DNA of 64,000 nucleotides, taken from contig NZ_JANEYT010000004.1 in NCBI RefSeq assembly GCF_024357955.1, positions 81,242 through 145,241 of the forward strand, read 5' to 3'. Origin of the DNA: Photobacterium pectinilyticum. Lineage in GTDB: Bacteria; Pseudomonadota; Gammaproteobacteria; Enterobacterales; Vibrionaceae. Below, piece by piece: positions 38,275 to 47,689 of this stretch. A model generated the notes under the pieces. That model did not search any database. It was given only the letters and a program-made list of their open reading frames with translations, and was not told the origin of the DNA. The translations under genes and the position numbers were made by a program. The first letter of the stretch is position 1. The number at the start of each line of letters is the position of its first letter.

Positions 38275-39360
38275 ATGTCTCCGTTGCCCCCCCCCAACCC
38301 AGCCAAGACGCAGAAAAAGATCATTCATGTGGATATGGATTGCTTTTTCGCGGCGGTCGAGATGCGAGACAATCCTGAGTTGCGTGATATTCCTATTGCG
38401 ATCGGTGGGCGATCCGAGCAACGAGGGGTGATCAGCACTTGTAATTATCTGGCGCGCAAGTACGGTGTTCGCTCGGCGATGCCGACCGGAAAGGCCATGC
38501 AGCTCTGCCCGCACCTGACGTTGGTATCTGGCCGGATGGCGGTCTATAAGGAAGTATCGATTCAGATCCGCGAAATCTTCCAGCGTTATACCGATAAAAT
38601 AGAACCGCTATCCCTCGATGAAGCCTACCTTGATGTGACCGACTGCGAGCTGTGCCATGGCTCCGCAACCTTGATTGCCGAAGATATCCGCCGCACCATC
38701 CGTGAGGAGCTGAACCTGACGGCATCAGCCGGGATTGCGCCGGTTAAGTTCATTGCCAAGATAGCCTCGGATCTCAATAAGCCCGATGGTCAGTATGTTG
38801 TGACACCCGATCAGATCCCCGAGTTTGTCGCTGACTTGAAGCTTGAGAAAATCCCCGGTGTCGGCAAGGTCACCATCCAAAAGCTACATGATAAAGGTTT
38901 GTATGTCGGCAAAGATGTGCAGCAATACGACAGGCATTTGCTGCTGCAGCAGTTCGGCAAATTCGGCCAGTCGCTATGGTCCCGTGCCCATGGGATTGAT
39001 GAGCGGGAAGTGGTGGTGGAGCGCGAACGTAAATCCGTCGGGGTAGAGCGAACCTTCACCCAAAATATCAGTAGTTATGAGCAATGCTGGGAAGTGATAG
39101 AGCGGTTGTTTCCTGAATTGGAAAAGCGCCTCAAACGGGTCCGGCCTGAACTCAATATTGCCAAGCAGGGCGTAAAGGTGAAGTTTGCGGACTTTCAGCA
39201 AACCACGGTTGAGCATACCCAGCCTAAGTTGGACAAGGCTCAGTTTGTTGGGCTGTTGAAAGAGGCTTTGACCCGCCAGCAGGACAGGGAGATCCGCTTG
39301 ATTGGGATCAGTGTTGGGTTGGAGATTGGTACTCGGGCGCAACAGCTGTCGTTGTTTTAA
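38275..39360 (+). CDS. dinB: DNA polymerase IV
   Basis: Pol IV is a Y-family translesion polymerase. The product is about 361 residues from ATG 38275 (a GTG at 38263 is also in frame). It contains the palm motifs [19 protein letters not shown] and [10 protein letters not shown] with the catalytic acidic residues, the helix-hairpin-helix [13 protein letters not shown] and the C-terminal beta-clamp motif QQLSLF. The SOS box upstream supports damage induction. Confidence 0.97.
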   Translation: MSPLPPPNPAKTQKKIIHVDMDCFFAAVEMRDNPELRDIPIAIGGRSEQRGVISTCNYLARKYGVRSAMPTGKAMQLCPHLTLVSGRMAVYKEVSIQIREIFQRYTDKIEPLSLDEAYLDVTDCELCHGSATLIAEDIRRTIREELNLTASAGIAPVKFIAKIASDLNKPDGQYVVTPDQIPEFVADLKLEKIPGVGKVTIQKLHDKGLYVGKDVQQYDRHLLLQQFGKFGQSLWSRAHGIDEREVVVERERKSVGVERTFTQNISSYEQCWEVIERLFPELEKRLKRVRPELNIAKQGVKVKFADFQQTTVEHTQPKLDKAQFVGLLKEALTRQQDREIRLIGISVGLEIGTRAQQLSLF

Positions 39361-39387
39361 AAGCGAGCCCACAGGAGCTCGCTTTTC
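39358..39387. terminator. Terminator between dinB and pepD
   Basis: AAAAGCGAGC and GCTCGCTTTT pair around a short loop; it overlaps the last base pairs of dinB and can serve both convergent genes. Confidence 0.8.
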
Positions 39388-39412
39388 GTATCAGTCACTT
39401 AAGCCGTGAATA

Positions 39413-40873
39413 TTATGCTTTTACCGGAATGTTCTTCAGGATCGCAACCATTTGCTCCCAGAATAGGGCAACGGTGTCGATCTGAACTTTCTCGTCCGGT
39501 GAGTGCGGGAACTTGATAGTTGGACCGAAAGAAATCATATCCATGTTCGGGTAGGGCTTCTTGAACAGACCACACTCAAGACCTGCGTGGATCACCATGA
39601 TGTTTGGTACGCGGCCATAGATGCCTTCGTACGTTTTACGAAACAGGTGCATGACTTCAGAATCTGCATCAGGCTTCCAGCCAGGGTAAGTACCGGAGAA
39701 CTCACAACTTGCGCCAGCAAGAGCTGCGACAGCTTTCAGCATACCTTCAACATTGCTACGGCCAGAGTCGATCAGCGAGCGGATCAGGCACAGTACCGTG
39801 ATTTTATCAGCTTCAGTCGTGATCACACCGACGTTCAGTGACGTTTCAACCACACCTTGGATATCATCGCTCATGCGGATCACACTGTTAGGGCAAGCGT
39901 TCAGCATGTTGATGAAACGCTGTTGGTCAGCGGTTGCAAGTACATCAGCAGGAAGATCTGCCGCTTCGGTAAAGAGGTTGATGCCGGTTTCGACACGGCC
40001 AAGTTCAGCGGTCAGTAGCTCTTGGTAGTAAGCGAACAACTGATTAAGCTTGTTAACATTTTCTGCGGGTAGAGCAACAACAGCGCTTGCTTCTCGTGGG
40101 ATAGCATTACGTAGGCTGCCACCAGTAAGAGAAGTTAGGCGCAAGCCTAGCTCTTCGGCGTGACCAAATAGGAAGCGGCCAAGGATTTTGTTGGCATTAC
40201 CACGGCCGGTGTGGATATCACAGCCTGAGTGACCGCCTTTAAGGCCTTTAACTATTAGTTTTACTGCTTGGTAATCAGCAGGTGTCTCATCGCGCTGGAT
40301 ATCAACAACAAGGGAGCCGTCAACACCGCCGGCGCAGCCCATGTAGACTTCGCCTTCTTGCTCTGAGTCGGTGTTTAGCAGGATATCGCCTTCCAGCCAA
40401 CCTTCTTCAAGACCGAAGGCACCCGTCATACCGGCTTCTTCATCAATGGTCAGCAGGACTTCTAACGGACCATGCTCGATATCTTTTGATGCCAGTACCG
40501 CAAGGCAAGCCGCCATGCCCATACCGTTATCGGCACCCAAGGTTGTGCCTTTGGCCGTCACCCACTCACCATCAATATATGGCTGAATAGGATCTGTTGT
40601 GAAGTCGTGGTCAGTATCTTCGTTCTTCTGCGGCACCATATCAATGTGAGCTTGAAGAACAACACCTTTGCGGTCTTCCATGCCCGGTGTCGCCGGCTTT
40701 TTGATGAAGACATTACCCACAGCATCACGGCGCACTTCAAGGCCTTCAGCTTCAGCAAACTGGATAATGTGCTGGGCTAGGGCTTCTTCATGCTTAGAAG
40801 GGTGTGGGATTGAGCAGATTTGGTCGAAGAATTGCCACACAGGCTGTGGTGACAGTTGACTGATTTCAGACAC
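39413..40873 (-). CDS. pepD: Cytosol non-specific dipeptidase (aminoacyl-histidine dipeptidase)
   Basis: PepD is an M20-family zinc dipeptidase that cleaves Xaa-His and other dipeptides. It has 486 residues, with the metal ligands in QAHIDMVPQ, TTLGADNGMG and LTIDEEAGMTG, then NTDSEQEGEV. It starts with GTG (VSEISQLSPQ), six bases after AGGAG. Monocistronic. Confidence 0.97.
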   Translation of the reverse strand: MSEISQLSPQPVWQFFDQICSIPHPSKHEEALAQHIIQFAEAEGLEVRRDAVGNVFIKKPATPGMEDRKGVVLQAHIDMVPQKNEDTDHDFTTDPIQPYIDGEWVTAKGTTLGADNGMGMAACLAVLASKDIEHGPLEVLLTIDEEAGMTGAFGLEEGWLEGDILLNTDSEQEGEVYMGCAGGVDGSLVVDIQRDETPADYQAVKLIVKGLKGGHSGCDIHTGRGNANKILGRFLFGHAEELGLRLTSLTGGSLRNAIPREASAVVALPAENVNKLNQLFAYYQELLTAELGRVETGINLFTEAADLPADVLATADQQRFINMLNACPNSVIRMSDDIQGVVETSLNVGVITTEADKITVLCLIRSLIDSGRSNVEGMLKAVAALAGASCEFSGTYPGWKPDADSEVMHLFRKTYEGIYGRVPNIMVIHAGLECGLFKKPYPNMDMISFGPTIKFPHSPDEKVQIDTVALFWEQMVAILKNIPVKA

Positions 40874-41385
40874 AGCAGTCTCCTTTATAAACTTTTAGTT
40901 ATTGTCGATAAATTGGTTATAAATTAACTATATTGCAAAGTTATTCAGAACAATTAACTATCGCAGTTAACCTCAAGGATACCACTGTGCCCTAAACGGT
41001 AACAGCTAAATCCCTCCTTTGCTGCTATTGCGATGCGTCCACCTGAATAAGGTATGTTATATCCATGTTGTTGTTTAATAGGTGGAGGGTTACACGTTGG
41101 TCTCTAAATGGTGAGGCCGTGAACCCTTATTTTGTAATTTAATTACAGAAAACGTTGTTCTATCACTCAATATGGGCAAAAGTGTGACGCAGTTAAAGAA
41201 AATGCTTGAAAGTTTATTACGGCGAGGTTATAGTTAGCTCATCTTCTGAACGAAGACGAACGATAGAAAATTTTGCTCTAGGATGAGCCCGAGATATCGC
41301 CTCCAAGGAACCGAGTTGAAGTCAGGTCAAGATGGCCTAACACACAAAACGTGTGTACTTATTACTTAATAGTCAAGGTGATAAA
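40874..41385. other. Gap upstream of pepD and the 29-codon gene
   Basis: The 512 bases contain the pepD promoter (minus) and, from about 41200, a leader for the small gene at 41386. The leader has GCTCATC/GATGAGC arms (41239-41245 and 41283-41289 region) and ACACA/TGTGT arms around CAAAACG (41342-41356). TTAACT-ATCGC-AGTTAA (40954-40970) is a short palindrome. No larger coding frame is supported. Confidence 0.45.
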
Positions 41386-41475
41386 ATGAAAGTATTTGAA
41401 TCTGTTAATAAATTTTGGAACAGCCGCGCTGTATACACTGGCAACTTTAAATACCCAAGCTCGTTCGGTTATTAA
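41386..41475 (+). CDS. Candidate 29-residue small protein
   Basis: ATG 41386 is five bases after a good ribosome binding site (AAGGTG, 41375-41380). The 29-residue product begins MKVFESVNKFWNSRAVYTG and ends PSSFGY; it is basic and aromatic, with no membrane segment. A strong terminator follows at 41592. Ribosome binding site, structured leader and terminator together suggest a real short transcript, either a small protein gene or a dual-function RNA. I do not recognise it. Confidence 0.5.
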   Translation: MKVFESVNKFWNSRAVYTGNFKYPSSFGY

Positions 41476-41591
41476 TTCTGTGGTTTGTCTGGTTTTACAT
41501 GGCCGGGCAGATCTATGTGGTCAATTTTTTTGTTCACCCCCTTTGTTTAAGAATATCTTAAAACCGCACTTCGGTTTGTAGTTACATTCTG

Positions 41592-41624
41592 ACGCCACTT
41601 CAAGTTGAAGTGGCGTTTTTTTTA
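41592..41624 (+). terminator. Terminator after the 29-codon gene
   Basis: ACGCCACTTC and GAAGTGGCGT pair around AAGTT, followed by eight T. Confidence 0.92.
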
Positions 41625-41963
41625 TTCCTTCGTTTCATCTACCACTGCCTCCCTATCATACCAATACGTGTTTTATATCACCTTATCTCATACCTTTTGG
41701 GTGTATTCGATTACATACAGTGGTAGCCGCTAAATAAAGAACTCTTTCGCTTCATATTAACGATTGCGCATAGGTGAAAAATAGTAATTGAATGAAATGT
41801 AACCATGCTGTTAATTGATTAAGTTGTTGTTTTTAAGTGCTTTTATTTTTAGTCGTTTTTTATGGTTGGTTTTTTATTCGGTTGCCTGTATTCATTGATG
41901 ATAAATACGTTATTTACTGGAAATTGATAATAATCGAGCATATAATCGCCCCCTAAAATAGAG

Positions 41964-41979
41964 ACGCAATCGTTTACTA
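41964..41979 (+). promoter_or_regulatory. PurR-like operator of the purine permease
   Basis: ACGCAATCGTTTACTA matches 12 of 16 positions of the PurR consensus, keeping the central CGTTT and ACGCAA arm. It lies 18 bases after a TATAAT hexamer, suited to repression by purine bases. Confidence 0.6.
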
Positions 41980-42076
41980 TTTCTTTAATGTTCATGATGT
42001 GTGGAATCCGGGATACGGGCTCGGCAGATCCTATAAATCAATATCAATTGCTAATATCTCCAAGGAATCGAGAGCA

Positions 42077-43366
42077 ATGCTTGAGAAACTTTTTAAACTC
42101 AAAGAGCACGGTACTGATGTTCGTACTGAGCTGCTAGCGGGTCTGACTACCTTTTTGACGATGGCTTACATCATTTTTGTAAACCCATCTATGCTGTCGG
42201 CAACAGGTATGGACCAAGGTGCCGTTTTTGTTGCGACCTGTCTTGCTGCTGTTGTTGGCTGTTTTATCATGGGATTTGTCGCTAACTATCCGGTTGCACA
42301 GGCTCCAGGTATGGGGCTAAATGCCTTCTTCACTTACGGTGTTGTGTTGGGTATGGGCCATACTTGGCAGGTTGCTCTGGCAGCCGTTTTCTTGTCGGGC
42401 CTGTGCTTTATTGCCTTGAGTGTGCTGCGGGTTCGGGAGTGGATCATTAACTCGATCCCTCATGCCTTACGGATCGGGATTTCGGCGGGTATTGGTTTGT
42501 TCTTGGCCTTTATCGCACTGCAAAGTTCTGGCATCGTTGTTGATAACCCTGCAACTCTTGTACAGGTGGGTGATTTCACAAGCTTCCCGGCAGCAATGGC
42601 TTCACTGGGCTTCTTCCTGACGATTGCGCTGGTGCACCGTGGTTACAAAGCGGCGGTATTGATTGCGATTTTGGCCGTAACGGCTATCAGCGTACTGGTG
42701 GGCGAAGTGACCTATGCTGGTATCATGTCAGCGCCACCTAGCATTGCTCCGACCTTTATGCAGATGGACTTCTCTGGCGCACTAGAAGTGGGCTTGATTT
42801 CAGTTGTTTTTGCGTTCCTATTCGTCGACCTGTTTGATACTGCAGGCACCTTGGTCGGTGTCGCGACGAAAGCTGATTTGATTGATAAGGATGGCAAGCT
42901 ACCGCGTCTTAACCGTGCGTTATTGGCCGACAGTACGGCAACGTCTGTTGGTGCTGTTCTGGGTACCTCAAACACCACGTCTTACGTCGAAAGTGTATCA
43001 GGTGTGGCCGTGGGCGGCCGTACGGGTCTGACTGCTGTGACGGTAGGCGTATTATTCTTGTTGGCATTGTTCTTTGCACCGCTAGCAGGTATGGTTCCTG
43101 CCTATGCGACAGCAGGTGCGTTGTTCTACGTAGCCATCTTGATGATGTCTGGCTTGGTTAGCGTTGACTGGCGTGACTTAACAGAAGCAGCACCAGTAGT
43201 TGTAGTTTGCCTACTGATGCCGTTAACATACTCCATCGCGGAAGGTATTGGCCTTGGCTTTATCACCTACGCTGCCGTCAAAACGATGAGTGGCAAAGGT
43301 CGTGATGTAAATATTAGCGTTTGGGTTATCGCAGCCCTATTTGTTGCTAAAATTATTTTTCTATAA
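42077..43366 (+). CDS. AzgA-type purine permease
   Basis: This 429-residue proton symporter for adenine or guanine/hypoxanthine belongs to the AzgA branch of the NCS2 superfamily. It has about 13 helices; diagnostic segments are ELLAGLTTFLTMAYIIFVNP, YPVAQAPGMGLNAFFTYGVV and LFDTAGTLVGVA. Which base it prefers cannot be read from sequence. The frame opens at 41999, but the ATG at 42077 has AAGGA and GAGAG upstream and begins MLEKLFKLKEHGTD. gpt follows after 53 bases, linking base uptake to salvage. Confidence 0.93.
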   Translation: MLEKLFKLKEHGTDVRTELLAGLTTFLTMAYIIFVNPSMLSATGMDQGAVFVATCLAAVVGCFIMGFVANYPVAQAPGMGLNAFFTYGVVLGMGHTWQVALAAVFLSGLCFIALSVLRVREWIINSIPHALRIGISAGIGLFLAFIALQSSGIVVDNPATLVQVGDFTSFPAAMASLGFFLTIALVHRGYKAAVLIAILAVTAISVLVGEVTYAGIMSAPPSIAPTFMQMDFSGALEVGLISVVFAFLFVDLFDTAGTLVGVATKADLIDKDGKLPRLNRALLADSTATSVGAVLGTSNTTSYVESVSGVAVGGRTGLTAVTVGVLFLLALFFAPLAGMVPAYATAGALFYVAILMMSGLVSVDWRDLTEAAPVVVVCLLMPLTYSIAEGIGLGFITYAAVKTMSGKGRDVNISVWVIAALFVAKIIFL

Positions 43367-43419
43367 CAGTAAATAAATACATACAGCAGTTTATCTGCTG
43401 ACTCAGAGGTTCATCGGAT

Positions 43420-43878
43420 ATGAGTAATAAGTTCATCATCACTTGGGACAACATGCAAATGTATACCCGCCAGCTAGCAGAGAAACTACTTCCTGCCGAT
43501 CAGTGGAAAGGTATCATTGCCGTTAGCCGTGGTGGTTTGGTTCCATCTGCAATCTTGGCGCGTGAACTTGGTATTCGTTATGTTGATACAGTATGTATCT
43601 CAAGCTACGACCACGATCACCAACGTGAGATGACGGTACTGAAACAAGCTGAAGGTGATGGTGAAGGCTTCATCGTTATCGATGATCTGGTGGACACTGG
43701 CGGTACAGCGGAAATGATCCGTAAGATGTACCCGAAAGCAAAATTCGTGACCGTATGTGCGAAGCCTGCAGGCCAACACTTGGTTGATGACTACGTGGTA
43801 GACATCCCGCAGGAAACGTGGATCGAGCAGCCATGGGACATGGCCGTGACTTACGTTGATCCAATTGCGAAAAAATAA
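43420..43878 (+). CDS. gpt: Xanthine-guanine phosphoribosyltransferase
   Basis: Gpt converts guanine and xanthine (and hypoxanthine weakly) to nucleotides with PRPP. It has 152 residues, the PRPP-binding motif [13 protein letters not shown] and an N-terminal [19 protein letters not shown] loop. It is probably co-transcribed with the permease. Confidence 0.97.
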   Translation: MSNKFIITWDNMQMYTRQLAEKLLPADQWKGIIAVSRGGLVPSAILARELGIRYVDTVCISSYDHDHQREMTVLKQAEGDGEGFIVIDDLVDTGGTAEMIRKMYPKAKFVTVCAKPAGQHLVDDYVVDIPQETWIEQPWDMAVTYVDPIAKK

Positions 43879-43909
43879 TATCGCTTGAGTGAGTAAACTT
43901 GAGTAAGTA

Positions 43910-43937
43910 AAAAGGAGCCTATGGCTCCTTTTTTTAT
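43910..43937. terminator. Terminator of gpt
   Basis: AAAAGGAGCC and GGCTCCTTTTTTT around TAT. Confidence 0.92.
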
Positions 43938-43949
43938 GCTTAAAATGTT

Positions 43950-43997
43950 ATACCAACCTACATAAATACTTGATCAACTACTTATCCAGATTGGTAT
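43950..43997. repeat. Palindromic intergenic repeat, family 2, copy B
   Basis: ATACCAACCT ... AGATTGGTAT with the inner words CATAAATACTTGATCAACTA and CTTATCC. It sits between gpt and the convergent gene at 44015. Confidence 0.85.
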
Positions 43998-44014
43998 TCT
44001 TGAAAAGCATGGTA

Positions 44015-44311
44015 TTAACTGGCTTTAGCTCTGATATCCGATAGGGACTCGCCATTGGGTTTGTTGCGGTAGTAGTTGTTGTAGTTGATGAGATCAACCA
44101 TAGTATTACCGGTGATTGTACATTGGCGTTGGTATTTGGTCTGGAAACTATCGGGGATCCGTTCACCTGATACGTCTAAGCATAGAGGGGTTTTGGCATT
44201 GACACCGCCAGAGGCCTCGCCGGGGTTGCCCCCCAATGAACCGCCACTACCAAAAGCGAGTACTGATGAAGAGAAAAAAAGCGAAGCACAAAGACAAAGG
44301 GCATATCGCAT
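44015..44311 (-). CDS. Small secreted protein, unknown function
   Basis: From ATG 44311 the product is 98 residues with a signal peptide (MRYALCLCASLFFSSSVLA) and a mature part of about 79 residues that is Gly-rich at first (FGSGGSLGGNPGEASGG) and then has two Cys (PLCLDVSG, RQCTITGN) that could form one disulfide. GGTGG lies upstream. The frame opens earlier (44389) without a ribosome binding site. The family is not recognised; it is probably lineage-restricted. Confidence 0.65.
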   Translation of the reverse strand: MRYALCLCASLFFSSSVLAFGSGGSLGGNPGEASGGVNAKTPLCLDVSGERIPDSFQTKYQRQCTITGNTMVDLINYNNYYRNKPNGESLSDIRAKAS

Positions 44312-44572
44312 ACTTACCACCGTATGAAATACTGATAGGTAAGTAAAAGCATAGCTGAGTTCTTTTGCTGAGGTGTACTGGTTCTGCAACTGGTGGGATT
44401 TGTCTGTCGGCTCATACTGTAAGTACCTGTTGGGTGGTATACTTTAAAAATATAAACACTATAAGCACATGCAGATAACTGAACAGGTGCTGGGCGCTGA
44501 TGACTATGCTGAGGCTGCCCAGTTTGTTTAATCTGTTTAGTTCGGCTTGTGCGTATCAATATGGAGCTGAAC

Positions 44573-45832
44573 GTGTCTGAATCGTCCAATACCAATCTTT
44601 CCGAAAAGCTCTTTGCCCCTAGGCAAACCTCCAAAGAAACGTCGAGTTTGGTGAAATTGGCCAATGTCGTCGATACACCAATCCACAGCGCCCTTGACGG
44701 AGATAGTGAAGTTGGCTGGTACCGTGTAATGCGGCGACCGCAATGGATCTGGCAGGGGGTTGATCCGATAGAGCTCGAAGCGATCCTTTCTAGGATGGCC
44801 AATTCCGATGCACCACGTACCCGCGATGATTTACTTGATACTGTTATCGGTTACAAGCCGGGAAACTGGGTGTATGAGTGGTGCCAATCCGGGGGGATGT
44901 ACCACAAGGCTGCGCGAGATTTGCTGGCGCAGGGCGAAAAGGAAAAAGCAGCCGAACAGTTAATCACTGCCAGTATGCATTACAGCATCGGTGCCTACCC
45001 GCATCTTAAGGGGGATGATCTTTCTACCCAAGCTGAGTTGCAAGCCAACCAGGCTTATCGCGATGCAATGGAAAACATGCCACACCAAATGCGGACCATT
45101 GATGTCAAATACGAGAACAAGACATTCCAAGCTTTTATTCACTTGCCTCGTACCGACAAGCTATTGCCAACAGTGATTGTCAGTGGTGGTTTGGATACCC
45201 TGCAGTCAGATCTATTGCGTTTGTATCAAAAGTACTTCGGGCCTGCGGGCTTTGCGATGATCACCCTGGATATGCCTTCGGTCGGCCACAGTAGCCATTG
45301 GTCATTGACCGAAGATACCAGCCGACTGCATCAGGCTCTGCTGCAGCAGCTTATGGATGTGCCATGGGTTGATCATACCCGTGTTGCAATGCTGGGGCTG
45401 CGCTTGGGGGGAAATGCGGCCATCCGGCTTGGTTTTCTTGAGCCGTCCAGGCTGAAAACCTGTGTTAGCATTGGCGGAATTATCCATAGCTTCTTGGCAG
45501 ATCCTAAGCGTTTGGATGCTATGCCTAGAATGTACCTCGATATGATTGCATCACGATTAGGTAAAAATGGCGTTTCTAAATCGAGTCTAGTCGCCCACCT
45601 TTCAGCTTGGTCGCTGAAGAATCAGGGCTTGTTAGGGCGCCGTAAGGTTGATGTGCCGATGTTGGGTATTGGCCTTAAGGATGATCCGGTGTGTTCGGAA
45701 TTCGATAACCAGCTTATTGCGATGTCGAGCAGAGGGGGGAAAGCCGTTACTATGCCAAATAAGCCGCTGCATGATGGCTACCACCGCGCAATGATCACGG
45801 TTGTTGATTGGCTGAAGGAAAAGCTCGCCTAG
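44573..45832 (+). CDS. frsA: FrsA-family alpha/beta-hydrolase-like protein
   Basis: FrsA was described as a partner of glucose-PTS EIIA and as an esterase; its enzyme activity is disputed. The product is 419 residues. The nucleophile elbow position reads LGLRLGGNAA, without the usual Ser, as in other FrsA proteins. Other landmarks are TVIVSGGLDTLQSDLLRLYQ and DMPSVGHSSHW. I choose GTG 44573 (VSESSNTNLSEKLF), six bases after GGAG; GTG 44549 and ATG 44561 are in frame but poorly placed. Confidence 0.93.
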   Translation: MSESSNTNLSEKLFAPRQTSKETSSLVKLANVVDTPIHSALDGDSEVGWYRVMRRPQWIWQGVDPIELEAILSRMANSDAPRTRDDLLDTVIGYKPGNWVYEWCQSGGMYHKAARDLLAQGEKEKAAEQLITASMHYSIGAYPHLKGDDLSTQAELQANQAYRDAMENMPHQMRTIDVKYENKTFQAFIHLPRTDKLLPTVIVSGGLDTLQSDLLRLYQKYFGPAGFAMITLDMPSVGHSSHWSLTEDTSRLHQALLQQLMDVPWVDHTRVAMLGLRLGGNAAIRLGFLEPSRLKTCVSIGGIIHSFLADPKRLDAMPRMYLDMIASRLGKNGVSKSSLVAHLSAWSLKNQGLLGRRKVDVPMLGIGLKDDPVCSEFDNQLIAMSSRGGKAVTMPNKPLHDGYHRAMITVVDWLKEKLA

Positions 45833-45951
45833 CACGTATCAATATCAAGAAGTCTTTATCAATATGTCTGTTTTGTAAATAAATTGTTGCCAAGCGGGCG
45901 GTTTATGGCTTAAATGGAATAGGTAAATTATTGCTAGGGATGGAGATGACT

Positions 45952-46356
45952 ATGACGACCGAAAAGACTTTCCCGCCCCATGGGCGTTTGATGACAAAAC
46001 TGACGGCTTTGGGACCCTATTTACGTCAGCCTCTGTCTTCTGAAGGGCATTTTTTCTTTGACTGCCTTTCAAGCTGTGTTAGCGCCAAAAAGGCGCCTGA
46101 TGAGCGTGAATTTTGGGGCTGGTGGTTCATCATCGAGGCCAATGATGAGGGCTTTGACTATCACTATGGCTTTGGTCGTTATGACGGTGCTGGTGAATGG
46201 GTGAAAGATCCGGTTCCTGCCAAACATGAGAAAGCGGTGCAGCAAACATTAGACGATTTTTATCCGAAATTAGAAGGTTTGTTGCAAAAAGAGTTTGAAC
46301 TGACCTTATCGCCCTCAAAGGTCTTAAAAGAGCCTGAACTAGGTAGTGTCGCCTAA
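45952..46356 (+). CDS. crl: Sigma-S-binding factor Crl
   Basis: Crl helps RpoS capture core RNA polymerase and favours stationary-phase transcription. The 134-residue product has the family core TKLTALGPYLR, then FFFDCLSSCVSAKKAPDERE and FWGWWFIIEA. GGAG (45942-45945) is six bases before ATG 45952. In Vibrio crl also lies near frsA and proBA. Confidence 0.95.
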   Translation: MTTEKTFPPHGRLMTKLTALGPYLRQPLSSEGHFFFDCLSSCVSAKKAPDEREFWGWWFIIEANDEGFDYHYGFGRYDGAGEWVKDPVPAKHEKAVQQTLDDFYPKLEGLLQKEFELTLSPSKVLKEPELGSVA

Positions 46357-46381
46357 CTATCCAGCCTGATGTTAAATGAAG

Positions 46382-46409
46382 AAAAATGCGCCTAATTGGC
46401 GCATTTTTC
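46382..46409 (+). terminator. Terminator of crl
   Basis: AAAAATGCGCC and GGCGCATTTTT around TAATT. Confidence 0.9.
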
Positions 46410-46470
46410 TTGTGATTTAGATAGGGTATTGATACAACATCATTCTACTTATTCTTTTTGTTTTATCCCC

Positions 46471-47661
46471 ATGGCAGAGACAAATATCCTAAATGAAAAA
46501 AACAAGGACTTGGTAACCGTAGGCTCGAAAAACGGGTCTCAAAACCAAGACGTCAGGCACAGTTCGCAGACTATCGTTGTCAAGCTGGGTACCAGCGTAT
46601 TGACCGGCGGAACACTAAAGCTGGATCGTGCCCATATGGTTGAACTGGTTCGTCAGTGCGCACAATTGCGCCGTCAGGGCCACAAGATCATTATCGTGAC
46701 ATCTGGCGCGATTGCCGCTGGCCGAGAACATTTAGGATACCCCGAACTGCCCAAAAACATGGCGAGTAAGCAATTACTGGCAGCTGTTGGTCAAAGCCGC
46801 TTGATCCAAGAGTGGGAGAGCCTGTTCGGAATCTATGGCTTGCACGTGGGGCAGATGTTGTTAACCCGTGCGGATCTTGATGATCGCGAGCGTTACCTCA
46901 ATGCCCGCGATATGATTGTTGCCCTACTGGATAACGGTATTATCCCGGTTGTGAACGAGAATGATGCCGTTGCAACCACTGAGATCAAAGTGGGTGATAA
47001 CGATAATCTCTCGGCATTGGTCGGTATCTTGGCTGGGGCCGATAAGCTATTGCTGCTGACTGATCAGCCAGGGCTGTTTACTGCCGACCCTCGCAACAAC
47101 CCAGACGCTGAGTTGATCCGTGAAGTTCATACTATCGATGAAACCTTGCGTAAGATCGCAGGTGGCAGTGTCGGTGGTCTGGGTACCGGTGGCATGGCAA
47201 CCAAGTTGCAAGCAGCTGATGTTGCACGTCGTGCGGGTATTGAAGTGATTATCGCTGCCGGTAGCCGTCCTGATGTGGTGGCAGATTTAGCGCTAGGTAC
47301 GTCTGTCGGTACCCGTTTCTTACCGTTGGAGTCACCGCTGGAAAGCCGTAAACGTTGGATTTTGGCTGGTCCTCCGCCTGCTGGAGATATCGTGATCGAC
47401 CAAGGTGCAGCGGTTGCTGTGCAGCAGCGCGGAAGTAGCCTGCTGTCGAAAGGGATCACCAAGGTGAAAGGCGAGTTCGAGCGTGGAGAAGTGGCTCGGA
47501 TTTTCAATACCCAAGGCGAACTGCTTGCCCGCGGGATCAGCCGATACTCTAGCGACGATCTGGCGAAAATTGCTGGTAAGCACAGTCAAGATATTTATCA
47601 GGTGTTGGGTTATGAATATGGCCCAGTTGCTGTACACCGTGACGACTTGGTAGTCATCTAA
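46471..47661 (+). CDS. proB: Glutamate 5-kinase
   Basis: ProB phosphorylates glutamate in the first step of proline synthesis and is feedback-inhibited by proline. The amino-acid kinase domain ([48 protein letters not shown]) is followed by a C-terminal PUA domain ([13 protein letters not shown]). From ATG 46471 the protein has 396 residues with about 30 polar N-terminal residues before the kinase core, longer than in E. coli. No good ribosome binding site precedes this ATG, so the start is uncertain. Confidence 0.95.
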   Translation: MAETNILNEKNKDLVTVGSKNGSQNQDVRHSSQTIVVKLGTSVLTGGTLKLDRAHMVELVRQCAQLRRQGHKIIIVTSGAIAAGREHLGYPELPKNMASKQLLAAVGQSRLIQEWESLFGIYGLHVGQMLLTRADLDDRERYLNARDMIVALLDNGIIPVVNENDAVATTEIKVGDNDNLSALVGILAGADKLLLLTDQPGLFTADPRNNPDAELIREVHTIDETLRKIAGGSVGGLGTGGMATKLQAADVARRAGIEVIIAAGSRPDVVADLALGTSVGTRFLPLESPLESRKRWILAGPPPAGDIVIDQGAAVAVQQRGSSLLSKGITKVKGEFERGEVARIFNTQGELLARGISRYSSDDLAKIAGKHSQDIYQVLGYEYGPVAVHRDDLVVI

Positions 47662-47689
47662 CTCGTATTGAAACGTAAGGGAAAAGAAC

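Larger units (their letters stand above)
41476..42076. promoter_or_regulatory. Gap between the small gene and the purine permease
   Basis: It contains the terminator at 41592-41624, then about 450 AT-rich bases with TATAAT at 41941-41946 and a PurR-like box at 41964-41979 before the permease. No coding frame is supported. Confidence 0.5.

Noticed and set aside
41396..41581. 61-codon frame overlapping the 29-codon gene
   Set aside because: No ribosome binding site; the shorter frame at 41386 has one.
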